Shown here in pieces: positions 19,013 to 28,961 of a stretch of 38,782 nt of DNA (positions within the stretch are counted from its first letter, which is position 1; each line of letters begins with the position of its first letter). The stretch covers positions 1 through 38,782 of the forward strand of contig JAFEAR010000103.1 of NCBI GenBank assembly GCA_018266335.1, in the 5' to 3' direction. Below the pieces are notes generated by a model. It did not search any database. It was not told where the DNA came from and worked only from the letters and a program-made list of their open reading frames with translations. The position numbers and the translations under genes were made by a program. The stretch is from Bdellovibrionales bacterium (lineage in GTDB: Bacteria > Bdellovibrionota > UBA2428).

Positions 19013-21460
19013 TCACACCACTACGCTTACGAGCTTGCCCTTCACGTAGATGAACTTTTTAGGCGCCTTGCCTTCGGTCCACTTCACCACGGCTTCGCGC
19101 GCCAGCACGAGGGTGCGCAAATCGGCTTCGCTAATGTCCTTGGCCACCTTCACCGTGTCCCGCAATTTGCCGTTCACCTGCACAGCTAGCTCAAGTTCGG
19201 AATCGACCACTTTCGTGGCGTCAAAGCTGGGCCACGGCGCATTCGCCACGAAGCCTTTTTCGCCGAGCATTTCCCAAATTTCTTCGGCCATATGCGGCGC
19301 CAGGGGTGCAAGCAGCTGGGTAAAAGTTTTTACGAAGCTCCGCGGCACGGGCAATTTATCGCCCCGCACGGAGTAGTACTCATTCAGCAGGGTCATGAGC
19401 GCCGAAATCGCCGTGTTAAAACCGAGCGACTCAATATCGTGACCCACCTGGCGAATTGTCTTATGGAATAGACTCTGCAGCGACGCCGGCCATTCAGATT
19501 CCGGAACCTCGCGCACGTTCGGATTTAACTTTCCGTCAGCATCGGCCACTAGACGCCAGAAGCGGGACAGGAAACGGTACACGCCTTCGATGTTGGCCGT
19601 TTGCCAGGGTTTCGTTTTTTCGAAAGGCCCGAGGAACATTTCGAACAAACGAAAAGTATCGGCACCATACTGGGCGATCACGCCATCGGGGTTCACCACG
19701 TTGCCGCGGGACTTGCTCATTTTTTCGTTGTTCTCGGCGAGCATCATGCCTTGGTGCACGAGTTTTTTGAAGGGTTCCTTGGTGGTCACGAGGCCCATAT
19801 CAAAAAAGACTTTGTGCCAGAAACGGGCGTAAAGCAGATGCCCCACGGCGTGTTCGGGCCCACCCACGTACAAATCCACTTGTTGCCAGTATGCCTGCGC
19901 CGCCTTGGACCAGGGCTCCTGCGTGTTGTGTGGATCCATGTAGCGCAAAAAGTACCACGAGGATGCAGCCGAACCGGGCATCGTGTGGCTCTCGCGCAAC
20001 GCGCGAGCGCCCGTGACGGGATCTTGGGTCTGCATCCAGGCGGTGGCCGTTACGAGCGGCGATTCTCCACTACCGGAGGGCTCGTATTTTTCGACCTGCG
20101 GTAATTCGAGCGGCAACTGCGCAAGGGGCAGCGCGCGGGTTTTGCCCCTGTCCGCACCTTCCTGAATATGCACGACCGGAATCGGTTCACCCCAGTAGCG
20201 TTGGCGCGAGAAAATCCAATCGCGTAGGCGATAAGTAATCGACTTCGTACCCCGTCCGGACTTCTCCAGGAACGCAATGATTTTATCGGTCGCCGCGGCA
20301 ATGGTGAGTCCGTTGCAATCGATTCCCGCCGCACTCGAATGAACGAGTTTACCCTGCTCGTCGATAACGGGCAGCACCGGCAGATTGTACTTGGCCGCAA
20401 ATTCGCCGTCGCGCTCGTCGTGCGCCGGCACGCCCATGATGGCGCCCGTGCCGTAATTAATGAGCACGTAATCGGCAATCCAAACGGGAATTTTTTGGCC
20501 CGTTACCGGGTGGGTCACGTGGCTGCCCGAAAACACTCCGCTCTTATCCTTGGCCAGATCCGTGCGCTGCAAATCGCTCTTGCGGGCCGCAGCGTCGCAG
20601 TAAGCTTGCACCTCCTGGCGCTGCTCGGTAGTAACCAAGCGATCGCGATCCGGATGCTCGGGCGCAATGGCCATAAAGCTCACACCAAACAAAGTGTCCG
20701 GGCGCGTGGTGAAGACTTCCAGGCCGTCGAACTTGACGCGTGCACCGACCGATTTTCCAATCCAGTTCCGCTGGTGTTCTTTGGTCGATTCGGGCCAGTC
20801 GACTTCATCCAAATCATTCAACAGGCGCTCGGCGTATTCGGTAATTCGGAGCATCCATTGCTTCATGGCCCGCCGCTCGACCGGGTGGCCGCCACGTTCG
20901 GATTTGCCATCGATGACTTCGTCGTTCGCCAGCACCGTGCCCAAAGCCGGACACCAATTGACCATGGCTTCGGACTCGAAGGCCAAGCCACGCTCTAAAA
21001 GTTTTTCGAAGAGCCACTGCGTCCATTTATAGTACTTCGGATCGCAGGTATTGATTTCGCGTTCCCAGTCGTACGACAGGCCAATCATATTGAGCTGCCG
21101 CTTAAAGGTACCAATGTTTTTTTCGGTGGTCAGGGCGGGATGGATGCCCGTTTTGATGGCGTGTTGCTCGGCCGGCAAACCAAAAGCGTCCCAACCCATC
21201 GGGTGCAATACGTTGCGCCCACGCATACGCTGGTAGCGCGAGAGAATATCGGTGCCAATGTACCCGAGAGGGTGTCCTACGTGAAGACCGTCGCCCGAGG
21301 GATAGGGAAACATGTCGAGGCAATAGAATTTAGGCTTTTCCGATCCGGGTTCGCCCGGTTGAGCTGCCCGGAAGGCCTTGCCTTCCTGCCAACGCTTTTG
21401 CCACTTCGGTTCGATGCGACGCAGGACCGCCACGAGTCCCGACTGTTCTGTCTCCGACAT
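19013..21460 (-). CDS. leuS: Leucyl-tRNA synthetase
   Basis: Charges tRNA-Leu with leucine. The 815-residue class I synthetase has the HIGH-type motif in YPSGDGLHVGHPLGY near residue 55, the CP1 editing domain with EVFTTRPDTLFGVSFM (Thr-rich region) and the KMSKS motif in NNEKMSKSRGN. The C-terminal anticodon-binding domain and a VNGKLRDTVKVA end are present. Length is slightly below E. coli LeuS. The ATG at 21460 has no strong Shine-Dalgarno, and lies 21 bp after the FadL-like gene's stop. It is the only aminoacyl-tRNA synthetase here. Confidence 0.98.
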   Translation of the reverse strand: MSETEQSGLVAVLRRIEPKWQKRWQEGKAFRAAQPGEPGSEKPKFYCLDMFPYPSGDGLHVGHPLGYIGTDILSRYQRMRGRNVLHPMGWDAFGLPAEQHAIKTGIHPALTTEKNIGTFKRQLNMIGLSYDWEREINTCDPKYYKWTQWLFEKLLERGLAFESEAMVNWCPALGTVLANDEVIDGKSERGGHPVERRAMKQWMLRITEYAERLLNDLDEVDWPESTKEHQRNWIGKSVGARVKFDGLEVFTTRPDTLFGVSFMAIAPEHPDRDRLVTTEQRQEVQAYCDAAARKSDLQRTDLAKDKSGVFSGSHVTHPVTGQKIPVWIADYVLINYGTGAIMGVPAHDERDGEFAAKYNLPVLPVIDEQGKLVHSSAAGIDCNGLTIAAATDKIIAFLEKSGRGTKSITYRLRDWIFSRQRYWGEPIPVVHIQEGADRGKTRALPLAQLPLELPQVEKYEPSGSGESPLVTATAWMQTQDPVTGARALRESHTMPGSAASSWYFLRYMDPHNTQEPWSKAAQAYWQQVDLYVGGPEHAVGHLLYARFWHKVFFDMGLVTTKEPFKKLVHQGMMLAENNEKMSKSRGNVVNPDGVIAQYGADTFRLFEMFLGPFEKTKPWQTANIEGVYRFLSRFWRLVADADGKLNPNVREVPESEWPASLQSLFHKTIRQVGHDIESLGFNTAISALMTLLNEYYSVRGDKLPVPRSFVKTFTQLLAPLAPHMAEEIWEMLGEKGFVANAPWPSFDATKVVDSELELAVQVNGKLRDTVKVAKDISEADLRTLVLAREAVVKWTEGKAPKKFIYVKGKLVSVVV

Positions 21461-21481
21461 ATGCGCGGAGAATAGTATGGA

Positions 21482-22696
21482 TCAGAAACGGTAACTAGAG
21501 CCCACGACAAAACCGTAGAAATAGTTGCTGCGGGGAACGATGTCGCCCGAGTTCTCGGAAATGGACGGGGAGCTTCCCTGCCCTCCCTGCAAAAAGCCGC
21601 CCACGCTAATGCTGCCTTGATCCTTGGTGAAGAGCACAGCCAGGGTGCCACCAAACATGTGCACTTTGTCGCCAATGGCCGTCAAATAACGCGGAGTTTT
21701 TTCGGCGGCGGAAAAGTTGGAGAAGAACCCGGCCCGAAAACCGAAATGCTGAAAGGGACGAACCTCCGTACCCAGCGAAATATTGGCAATGGGCTTGGCG
21801 GCCATTTTGAACTGGGGAGTGCCCGTCAGCGCCGCATATCCGTGGAGACCCGAATAAACATGTAAGTCGGCGGCAACCAAAATCCAATCTTCGGGCCGCC
21901 ACGCGGCACCCACCGTTGCCTTCAAGGGCATCGGGTAAAAATTAGGATCGCCCTTGTTATAGGTCACGCCAGCCACATCGCTCGCCACATCCACCGTGGC
22001 GGCCTCCCCACCCAGCAAATACGGTGGTAAGCGCACACCATAGGACAAGCGCCAAGCATCGGAAACCTTGTAGGTTCCACCCAGCAATAAAACAAACGCA
22101 TTCGTACCCAAAGTCGATTCAAAGAGCCGAATACGGCTAGAGCTCCGCGTGACAAACTGAAACTTTTCAATGGTGGTGCGATCCGCATAGAAAAGCGAAA
22201 TTCCGAAGGCGTGATTGCCCCACTGTCGCGCACCGAAGGCTCCGTACCAGTAGGCCTTCTCGTTCGACTCGAAAGATCCAATGTGATCCGAGTCGATTTC
22301 CAAAGTTCCCGAGTTTTCGAACGAATCCGGCACCAAAATCGTGCCGCCCCACACCCAGTTTCCGGTCTTAACGTGCCCCCCGACGAGCGACGGCACGGCA
22401 AAAAAACCGGTGCGCGAAACGTTGTCGTGCGCGGACTCAAAAACGCTGACGTACTTACCCGTGCGCGTGTCGATGCGCGAAAAAGCCGAGAGCGACGCCG
22501 AAACCTGCGAATGAGTGCTCAGCCCCAGCACCGCCGGATTGGTGTACATGACGCCCGTGTCCGAGCCTTCCACGGCCGAGGCCGCGTGCCCCATACCGAA
22601 GGCCCGCTCCCCCACGGGAATATCCTGGTAATTGTAGGGCCGCGCATAGACCGCCGTTGTTGCAAGAACGAGTGTAAATCCTAGAAGATATTTCAT
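21482..22696 (-). CDS. FadL/OmpP1-like outer-membrane beta-barrel protein
   Basis: A 404-residue exported protein with a clear signal peptide ([20 protein letters not shown]). The early segment [19 protein letters not shown] followed by YTNPAVLG is typical of the OmpP1/FadL/TodX hydrophobic-substrate channel group. The rest is regular amphipathic beta strand, and it ends in Phe (SSYRF), as outer-membrane barrels do. The ATG overlaps the gatB stop (ATGA), an unusual neighbour for such a gene. The transported compound is unknown; long-chain fatty acids are the family default. Confidence 0.85.
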   Translation of the reverse strand: MKYLLGFTLVLATTAVYARPYNYQDIPVGERAFGMGHAASAVEGSDTGVMYTNPAVLGLSTHSQVSASLSAFSRIDTRTGKYVSVFESAHDNVSRTGFFAVPSLVGGHVKTGNWVWGGTILVPDSFENSGTLEIDSDHIGSFESNEKAYWYGAFGARQWGNHAFGISLFYADRTTIEKFQFVTRSSSRIRLFESTLGTNAFVLLLGGTYKVSDAWRLSYGVRLPPYLLGGEAATVDVASDVAGVTYNKGDPNFYPMPLKATVGAAWRPEDWILVAADLHVYSGLHGYAALTGTPQFKMAAKPIANISLGTEVRPFQHFGFRAGFFSNFSAAEKTPRYLTAIGDKVHMFGGTLAVLFTKDQGSISVGGFLQGGQGSSPSISENSGDIVPRSNYFYGFVVGSSYRF

Positions 22697-24123
22697 TGGC
22701 CTAACTTTTTCCGTACTAAATCCGAAACCATTCCCGGATTCGCTTTACCCTGCGAGAGCTTCATAATTTCACCAACAAAGAAACCCAGCAACTTGGTTTT
22801 TCCTGCACGCAAACTTTCGGCGGGTCCGGGGTTTGCCGCAATGACCTGATCCACCCACGCTTCGATCGCGCCCGCATCGGACACCTGCACCAAACCCTTG
22901 CTCTCAATGATGGCATCGGGTCTTTCGCCGGTGCGAAACATGTCCGCGAAGACCGTTTTGCCAATCTTGCCCGAAATTTTTCCGCCTTCCACCAACTTCA
23001 CCAGGGCCGCCAAGTCTTCGGGCCGAATGGGACAGTGATCGATGTCCGTATCCACATCCTTCATTTCGCGCAAAAGCTCGGACGTGATCCAGTTCGCCGC
23101 CGGCTTGGCCGGAGCACCCGCCGACACGACTGCCTCAAAGTAGGCCGCCAGTTCCCTACTCGAGGTGAGAACCTCGGCATCGTAATCCGTGAGACCGTGC
23201 TGCTGCACAAACCGCGCTTGCTTAGCTTCGGGAAGCTCGGGCATTTGCTGGCGCACACGCTGAATATACTCGTCGCTCAAAATAAGCGGCGGCAAGTCGG
23301 GCTCCGGAAAATAACGGTAGTCCTGCGCCTCTTCCTTGCTGCGCATGGAAAAAGTTTTATTGCCGGCGGCATCCCAACCGCGAGTTTCCTGCGTGATTTT
23401 TCCGCCGCCTTCAATCACCGCAATCTGCCGCGCGATTTCAAAGTCGATGGCCTTCTCCACGAAGCGAAAAGAGTTGATGTTCTTCAGCTCGGTTCGCGTA
23501 CCCAGGGTTTTTTGTCCCAGGGGACGCACGCTCACGTTGGCATCGCAGCGAAAATTGCCTTCCTCCAAGTTGCCATCGCAAACGCCGGCGTAAACCAGAA
23601 TGGCGTGCACCTTACGCAGGTAGGCGCTGGCCTCGAACGGAGTACGCATGTCTGGTCGCGAAACAATTTCCACCAGCGGCACCCCCGAACGATTCAAGTT
23701 CACAAGGGTCATGGAACCCAAATGCATGGATTTGCCGGCATCTTCTTCCATGTGAATACGTTCGATTTCGATGCGCTTGGGCGCCCGGCCTTCGACCCGA
23801 ATTTCTACGGCCCCTTCGGAGCAAGTGGGTTCGTCGAACTGCGAAATTTGGTATCCCTTGGGCAAGTCGGGATAAAAATAGTTTTTGCGCGAAAAAACGC
23901 TCTTACGATTGATGCGACAACCCAGTGCGAGTCCTGCCCGCACCGCCAACTCAACGGCGCGTTCATTGAGCACCGGCAGTGCCCCGGGCAAACCGCCCGA
24001 TACGGGCCCCACCTGCGTGTTCTCGCTCTCACCAAACTTGCTCGCCACGAGACAGAACGCCTTCGTGTTCGTCAGCAGCTGAGCGTGAACTTCTAAACCA
24101 ATGACGGCTTCGTACGCTCTCAC
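22693..24123 (-). CDS. gatB: Aspartyl/glutamyl-tRNA amidotransferase subunit B
   Basis: Part of GatCAB, which amidates Glu-tRNA-Gln or Asp-tRNA-Asn in organisms missing GlnRS or AsnRS. The kinase-like core begins [14 protein letters not shown], then [34 protein letters not shown], and [13 protein letters not shown]. The helical tail (YqeY-like) ends [14 protein letters not shown] start at GTG 24123, which overlaps the gatA TGA (GTGA) and gives 476 residues, the usual size; the open frame upstream is antisense/shadow of gatA. The stop overlaps the next gene's ATG. Confidence 0.96.
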   Translation of the reverse strand: MRAYEAVIGLEVHAQLLTNTKAFCLVASKFGESENTQVGPVSGGLPGALPVLNERAVELAVRAGLALGCRINRKSVFSRKNYFYPDLPKGYQISQFDEPTCSEGAVEIRVEGRAPKRIEIERIHMEEDAGKSMHLGSMTLVNLNRSGVPLVEIVSRPDMRTPFEASAYLRKVHAILVYAGVCDGNLEEGNFRCDANVSVRPLGQKTLGTRTELKNINSFRFVEKAIDFEIARQIAVIEGGGKITQETRGWDAAGNKTFSMRSKEEAQDYRYFPEPDLPPLILSDEYIQRVRQQMPELPEAKQARFVQQHGLTDYDAEVLTSSRELAAYFEAVVSAGAPAKPAANWITSELLREMKDVDTDIDHCPIRPEDLAALVKLVEGGKISGKIGKTVFADMFRTGERPDAIIESKGLVQVSDAGAIEAWVDQVIAANPGPAESLRAGKTKLLGFFVGEIMKLSQGKANPGMVSDLVRKKLGQ

Positions 24124-25637
24124 GCCGCACCTCCCAAACCGGCCGCAACCGGCGAAACGCGCAAAGTCTCCGGATGCCACTGCTGATAAGCCGCCGCGGC
24201 TCCCAGCAAGCGCGATTCTTCCCACCACGGCGACATCATATGAAAGCCCACCGGAAGGGACTGGGCATCGAAGCCCGCATTAAAGGAAATCCCGGGCAGC
24301 CCCGCTAAGTTTGTAGCGAGCGTGTAGACATCGGCCAGGTACATCGAAAGCGGATCGCCCGTTTTTTCGCCCAAACGAAAAGCCGTCGTGGGCGAAGTGG
24401 GGCCAGCAATCACATCGCAAACGCGGAAGGCTTCCTCAAAATCGCGCCGAAGAAGCGTACGAACCTGCGAAGCCTTACGGTAGAACGCATCAAAATAGCC
24501 GGCGGACAGCGCGTAGGTTCCCAGGAGAATCCGCATTTTGACTTCGTCACCAAAAGCCTCGCCGCGGCTCTGTGCATAGAGATCGGCCAGCGTGCCGCCG
24601 GCCGCCGTTTCCGCACGATGCCCGCAGTGAATGCCATCGTAGCGGGCCAAGTTACTGGAAGCCTCCGAAGTGCAAATCAAATAGTAAACGGGCAAAGCAA
24701 AGCGCGTGTGCGGCAAACTCACATCCACCAGGGTGGCGCCATGCTCGCGAAAGACATCGAGCCCGCGACGAATAATTTTTTCGACCTCGGGATTCAATCC
24801 GTCCATGAAGTATTCACGCGGCACTCCGATGCGTAGACTCCGCACCGATTCGTTCCGCACGAAATCTTGAGCTTCCTGCAAAAAATTCGGCACGGCACGA
24901 CGCGAACAGGTTGCATCGTGCACATCGTGCCCCGCAATGACCTGCAAGGTCGCGGCACAGGACGAGGCATCGGCGCACATCGGGCCTACCTGGTCCAAAC
25001 TGCTCGCAAAGGCGACCACGCCGTACCGACTCACCCGTCCGTACGTGGGCTTAATCCCCGTAATCCCCGTGAAAGCGCTCGGTTGACGAATGGAGCCGCC
25101 AGTATCGGTGCCGAGCGAAAGGGTGACACTGCGAGCGGCCACCGCCGCCGCCGACCCGCCCGAAGATCCGCCGGGCACCCGCGACAAATCCCACGGATTT
25201 TTCACTGCTCCGAAGGCCGAGGTCTCGTTGGAGGAGCCCATCGCGAATTCATCGAGGTTCGTCTTACCGATGATCGGCGCTCCGGCCGCCCGGAGCCGCG
25301 CAGTCACCGTGGACTCGTAGGGAGGCACAAAATTCGCAAGCATTTTGGAAGCCGCCGTCGTCGTGTGTCCCTGGGTCAGAATAAGATCTTTCACTCCAAC
25401 CGGAATGCCCAACAGCGGAGCGCGCTCGCCAGCCCGCAAACGAAGGTCGGCATTCGCAGCTTCACGCAGCGCCGACTCGCGACAAAAAGAAATGTAGGCG
25501 TTGAGATTCGGGTTCGTAGCTTCGGCGCGATCCAGCGCCGCACCCGTAAGCGCGACCGAACTAATTTGGAATTCATCGAGCGCGCGCCGGAGCGACTCGT
25601 AAGAGCCGTTCAGGAGGGCCGCAGGAGTGGACGACAT
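24120..25637 (-). CDS. gatA: Aspartyl/glutamyl-tRNA amidotransferase subunit A
   Basis: Glutaminase subunit that supplies ammonia. It has the amidase signature [16 protein letters not shown] and the Ser-cisSer-Lys triad: VGVKDLI (Lys), the cis-Ser in the signature, and [15 protein letters not shown] (nucleophile Ser). The true start is the ATG at 25637, within TAATG with the gatC stop, giving 505 residues; an upstream frame extension is not needed. Length is close to the family norm. Preceding GatC and following GatB in order C-A-B is the standard operon. Confidence 0.97.
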   Translation of the reverse strand: MSSTPAALLNGSYESLRRALDEFQISSVALTGAALDRAEATNPNLNAYISFCRESALREAANADLRLRAGERAPLLGIPVGVKDLILTQGHTTTAASKMLANFVPPYESTVTARLRAAGAPIIGKTNLDEFAMGSSNETSAFGAVKNPWDLSRVPGGSSGGSAAAVAARSVTLSLGTDTGGSIRQPSAFTGITGIKPTYGRVSRYGVVAFASSLDQVGPMCADASSCAATLQVIAGHDVHDATCSRRAVPNFLQEAQDFVRNESVRSLRIGVPREYFMDGLNPEVEKIIRRGLDVFREHGATLVDVSLPHTRFALPVYYLICTSEASSNLARYDGIHCGHRAETAAGGTLADLYAQSRGEAFGDEVKMRILLGTYALSAGYFDAFYRKASQVRTLLRRDFEEAFRVCDVIAGPTSPTTAFRLGEKTGDPLSMYLADVYTLATNLAGLPGISFNAGFDAQSLPVGFHMMSPWWEESRLLGAAAAYQQWHPETLRVSPVAAGLGGAA

Positions 25638-25927
25638 TATTCTTCCCCGCCAACCACGCGCGAAATGCGGAAACAATTTTCGAATTGGTCGGGCGCGTTC
25701 TTCAGCAGCGCTTCGCGATCGAGCGGAGCTTCGGCCACATCGGCCCGCAGTTCCATTTGTTCCGCGGCGTGAAAGCTGGGCTCCACGCCGTTGGTATTGG
25801 CTTCCGAAAGAAAATTGAAGTGATTCAAAATCGCCGCAAATTTTTGTTGGACCACGGAAACTTCCGCGTCGGAGAGACGAACATGCGCCAGATGCGCCAC
25901 CTTCATAACTTCATCTTTAGAAACCAT
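25637..25927 (-). CDS. gatC: Aspartyl/glutamyl-tRNA amidotransferase subunit C
   Basis: A 96-residue subunit that wraps between GatA and GatB and stabilises the complex. The N-terminal MKVAHLAHVRLSDAEV helix and the phrase ILNHFNFLSEANTNGVEPS match GatC well, as does the DREALLKNAPDQFENCFRIS tail. The start at 25927 follows the helicase stop by 18 bp; no strong Shine-Dalgarno is visible, so coupling to the upstream gene is possible. An internal start at MKVAHLAHV is an alternative, with seven residues less. Confidence 0.95.
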   Translation of the reverse strand: MVSKDEVMKVAHLAHVRLSDAEVSVVQQKFAAILNHFNFLSEANTNGVEPSFHAAEQMELRADVAEAPLDREALLKNAPDQFENCFRISRVVGGEE

Positions 25928-25945
25928 CGGCGGAGGATAACAAAT

Positions 25946-28162
25946 TCAACCCAGACGTTCGAGGGGCGCGAACTTTACAAGAAACTTTTTCGTTCCCCAG
26001 CGGTCAAAGGCGACAGAAACTTTAAGTCCCTCGCCCCGGCCTTCGCGCCGCACGATCTTGCCCTCGCCAAAGTCGGGATGACTCACCTTGGAACCCATCT
26101 CGAAGCCGTCGGCCTCTTCCTGTTCAAAGGCCCCACCGAAACTCGAGCCCGCGTCGACGAAAGAATCGCCGAAATCGTTGTCGAACATATTTGCGCGACG
26201 AGCGAAGGCGTGGGGAGCATGATCTTCCGTGCGCACTTCGGCCTCGGGGATTTCCTTCAGGAAGCGCGAAGCACTCCGCACATGCGTGATACCAAAAACC
26301 CGGCGAATTTTTGCCCAAGTCATGTACAAACGTTCGCGGGCCCGGGTCATGCCCACGTAACAAAGGCGGCGTTCTTCTTCGACCGACATGCCATCGGCAT
26401 CGGCCTGAATGGAACGCGCACTCGGGAACAGCTCCTCCTCCAAACCCACCAGGTAAACGATAGGAAACTCCAGGCCCTTCGCGGAGTGAATGGTCATGAG
26501 CGTGAGCGCGGGCTCGTTGGGATCGGCCTTGTCGGCATCCGTAACGAGGGCGACTTCTTCTAGGAAGCCCGCGAGCGTAGGATCTTCCGAACGATTTTCG
26601 TATTCGGCCAGGGCTGTACCCAATTCCTCTAAGTTTTCGATGCGCGTTTCGGCTTCAATGGTAGCCTCGTCCTTCAGGGACCGAATGTAGCCCGTCTCAT
26701 CGAGCAGCAATCCGTAGAATTCACGCGGCGACAGGCGCGTCGCTTCGGCCGCAAGCTTAGCGTAGAGCTGCAAGAAAACATCGATTTTCTTGCGGGCCGC
26801 AGCGCCTAAATCTCCTTCGCCACGCACGGCGCGGCCCGCAGCCTCCAGCAGCGAGCAGCTTTCCTGCACCGCAAAGGCGCGCAGGGCATCGATCGTGGTG
26901 CGACCAATTCCACGCGTAGGAACGTTGATCACGCGCGTGAGCGCCAAATCATCCCGCGGATTTACAAAGAGGCGCATGTAGGAAAGCGAATCTTTGATTT
27001 CCGCGCGGTCGTAGAACTTCAACCCACCGAACACGCGGTAGGCCACGCGATTAATGCGCAGCACATCTTCAAACAGACGCGATTGCGCGTTGGTGCGGTA
27101 AAAAATCGCAATGTCGCGGGGACTACGGCCTAGGTCCAAATGCTGCCGCAGCGACTGCCCCACCCACCGACTTTCCTCGATGTCGTTCTCGAGCGAGTGC
27201 ACTTCGACGGGTTCGCCATCCACATTTTCCGTGAACAACGTTTTCTCTTTGCGCTCCGTATTGTGCGCAATCACTCCGCTCGCCGCCCGAATAATGTGGC
27301 CCGTGGAGCGATAGTTTTCCTCGAGCTTCACGACGCGAGCATTGGGATAATCTTTTTCGAAATCCAGAATGTTGCGGATGTCCGCGCCACGCCACTTGTA
27401 AATGCACTGGTCTTCGTCGCCCACCACGCAAATGTTGCCGTGCTTCTCGGCCAACAAACGCAAAAACTTATACTGAACTGCGTTCGTGTCCTGGTACTCA
27501 TCCACCAGCAAATAGCGGTAACGATCCTGAAAAGCGCGGCGAATAGACTCGTGATCGCGCATCAACTCGTAGGTCTTCAGCAGCAGATCGCCAAAGTCGA
27601 CGGAGTTGTTCTTACGCAGCCCGTCCTCGTACGCCTTCATGATCGGCACGAGCTTGGTTTCCATAAAACTTCGCGCCACGGGCGTGTAATCGCGCGGGTT
27701 GATAGCGTCGTTCTTGAGTTGGTTGATTCGATGTTGAACCGCCTTGGGTGCAATCATCTTGTCGTTGATGCCCAAGTCCGTCATGCAGTGCTTGATGAGC
27801 GTGAGTTGGTCGGAGTCGTCCAAAATCGTAAATCCGGGCTCTAAGCCCACCGCGCTGCCGTAGGTGCGAAGGATTTTGGCCCCCGAGCTATGGAAGGTTG
27901 AAATCCAAAGTTCGTGAACAGGAATCCCCTGCGGAACCAGCAACGAGCTGACTCGGTGAAGCATTTCCTTAGCCGCCTTGTTGGTAAAAGTGACCGCAAA
28001 AATCTCGCCCGGCAGCGCTGCACCCGAATAGATTAAGTTTGCAATGCGGTACGTCAAAACTCGGGTCTTACCCGAACCGGCGCCCGCCAAAATCAGCAGC
28101 GGACCATCGGTGGTCTTCACCGCGGCTAGCTGTTCGGAATTTAAAGAAGATTCTGGAATCAC
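25946..28162 (-). CDS. uvrD: UvrD/PcrA family superfamily 1A DNA helicase
   Basis: 3'-5' DNA helicase used in nucleotide excision repair, mismatch repair and removal of RecA filaments. The 738-residue protein has all motifs: Q-motif LNSEQLAAVKTT, Walker A LAGAGSGKT, motif II LLVDEYQDTN, ENYRST, motif V LMTIHSAKGLEFPIV and motif VI CYVGMTRARERLY. The C-terminus (about 685-738) has GSKVSHPDFGEGKIV, the small Tudor-like RNA-polymerase-binding domain of PcrA/UvrD. The start is GTG at 28162 with a weak ribosome site. Likely first gene of the gatCAB transcript. Confidence 0.96.
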   Translation of the reverse strand: MIPESSLNSEQLAAVKTTDGPLLILAGAGSGKTRVLTYRIANLIYSGAALPGEIFAVTFTNKAAKEMLHRVSSLLVPQGIPVHELWISTFHSSGAKILRTYGSAVGLEPGFTILDDSDQLTLIKHCMTDLGINDKMIAPKAVQHRINQLKNDAINPRDYTPVARSFMETKLVPIMKAYEDGLRKNNSVDFGDLLLKTYELMRDHESIRRAFQDRYRYLLVDEYQDTNAVQYKFLRLLAEKHGNICVVGDEDQCIYKWRGADIRNILDFEKDYPNARVVKLEENYRSTGHIIRAASGVIAHNTERKEKTLFTENVDGEPVEVHSLENDIEESRWVGQSLRQHLDLGRSPRDIAIFYRTNAQSRLFEDVLRINRVAYRVFGGLKFYDRAEIKDSLSYMRLFVNPRDDLALTRVINVPTRGIGRTTIDALRAFAVQESCSLLEAAGRAVRGEGDLGAAARKKIDVFLQLYAKLAAEATRLSPREFYGLLLDETGYIRSLKDEATIEAETRIENLEELGTALAEYENRSEDPTLAGFLEEVALVTDADKADPNEPALTLMTIHSAKGLEFPIVYLVGLEEELFPSARSIQADADGMSVEEERRLCYVGMTRARERLYMTWAKIRRVFGITHVRSASRFLKEIPEAEVRTEDHAPHAFARRANMFDNDFGDSFVDAGSSFGGAFEQEEADGFEMGSKVSHPDFGEGKIVRREGRGEGLKVSVAFDRWGTKKFLVKFAPLERLG

Positions 28163-28354
28163 TCTGAGGGAAGGAACTAGATCAAGCTCGGCGCTCTATC
28201 CAGGTGTCTCGACGTAAAACATTTCGACTTTCGCGCGATGCCAAAATGGAACCAAGGCCGGACTGGACACAAAAAAGTCTTAGTTTGGCACCAGGTTCGG
28301 AACAATCTCGCTCCTCTAAAGATCGTTTTGGGCCACAAGAGCCGCCAACTGGAG

Positions 28355-28371
28355 CTGGCACGCTTCCTGCT
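28355..28371 (+). promoter_or_regulatory. Candidate sigma-54 (-24/-12) promoter
   Basis: CTGGCACGCTTCCTGCT matches the sigma-54 consensus (YTGGCACG-N4-TTGCW) except for C in place of the first T of TTGC. The GG and GC dinucleotides have the obligatory spacing. Transcription would begin near 28382, leaving only about four bases before the ATG at 28386. This would be an almost leaderless message, which argues for caution. rpoN itself lies in this window. Confidence 0.55.
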
Positions 28372-28385
28372 ACCACTAGCTCGTT

Positions 28386-28784
28386 ATGAAAAACTTCAAC
28401 TCCAGCCTCATCCTACTCAGCCTGTTGGTTTCGAGTTCTGCGGCTTTCGCTCAAGATTCCGTTTGGCTCGCTAAACTGACCGGTGCGCGTTCGTGCGAAC
28501 GCCCCGTAACCCCCGTTTCAACCCTCGGCCAAGCCGTTTCCGACCTGGAACAGAACGATGTTCAAGTGAAGGAAGCCAAAACGGGCCGTATTCAGGGCCG
28601 GCTCTTTTGCATGGCCTGCGGTTGCCCCCAGGGCGACTTTAACTTCGTCAAAGTAAAAAACACCGACCAAGTGGAACAAGTAGTTCAAGGCGGTGAATGG
28701 GAACAAGTTGATCCCAGCCAAATCGTCACGGACGATGCCGGCGAAGCCAACTACAAGAACATGCCGGTGCTCCCCACCGAATAA
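28386..28784 (+). CDS. Small secreted protein with Cys motif, unknown function
   Basis: I do not recognise this 132-residue protein. The first 22 residues form a clear signal peptide (SSLILLSLLVSSSAAFAQDS), so the mature part is periplasmic or outside. Mature features are a Cys near residue 38 (ARSCERP) and a cluster CMACGCPQG near residues 78-86; four cysteines suggest disulfides or metal binding. The start lacks a Shine-Dalgarno site and follows a sigma-54-like promoter closely. The gene stands alone: opposite to uvrD upstream and ended by a strong terminator downstream. Expression is probably conditional. Confidence 0.82.
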   Translation: MKNFNSSLILLSLLVSSSAAFAQDSVWLAKLTGARSCERPVTPVSTLGQAVSDLEQNDVQVKEAKTGRIQGRLFCMACGCPQGDFNFVKVKNTDQVEQVVQGGEWEQVDPSQIVTDDAGEANYKNMPVLPTE

Positions 28785-28877
28785 GGTTTGGTAAATAATC
28801 TTTAGGATTCGCGGCCTCGGTCCCTTTCCCTCCCCTTCCCCCTTAAAAGGGGTCGCGAACGCCCCAAAGATTGTACG

Positions 28878-28912
28878 CCCCCGGTGACCGCAAGGTCGCC
28901 GGGGGTTTTTTT
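28878..28912 (+). terminator. Rho-independent terminator
   Basis: A 12-bp stem CCCCCGGTGACC / GGTCGCCGGGGG (one G-U pair) around a GCAA tetraloop, followed directly by seven T residues. It lies about 95 bp after the stop of the small secreted protein and separates it from the aminotransferase. It is the clearest terminator in the window. Confidence 0.92.
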
Positions 28913-28961
28913 ATGCGCCCTGCACCTTGGGCTTTCCGAAACGAGCTGTTAAAAAAACTTC

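Noticed and set aside
23035..24096. 353-codon forward frame over gatB
   Set aside because: Antisense shadow of gatB; no motif or ribosome site.
24124..24228. N-terminal extension of gatB
   Set aside because: The GTG at 24123 gives the family N-terminus and the GTGA overlap with gatA.
28275..28300. Second sigma-54-like site (TTTGGCACCAGG)
   Set aside because: The -24 part fits, but no GC dinucleotide occurs at the required -12 spacing.
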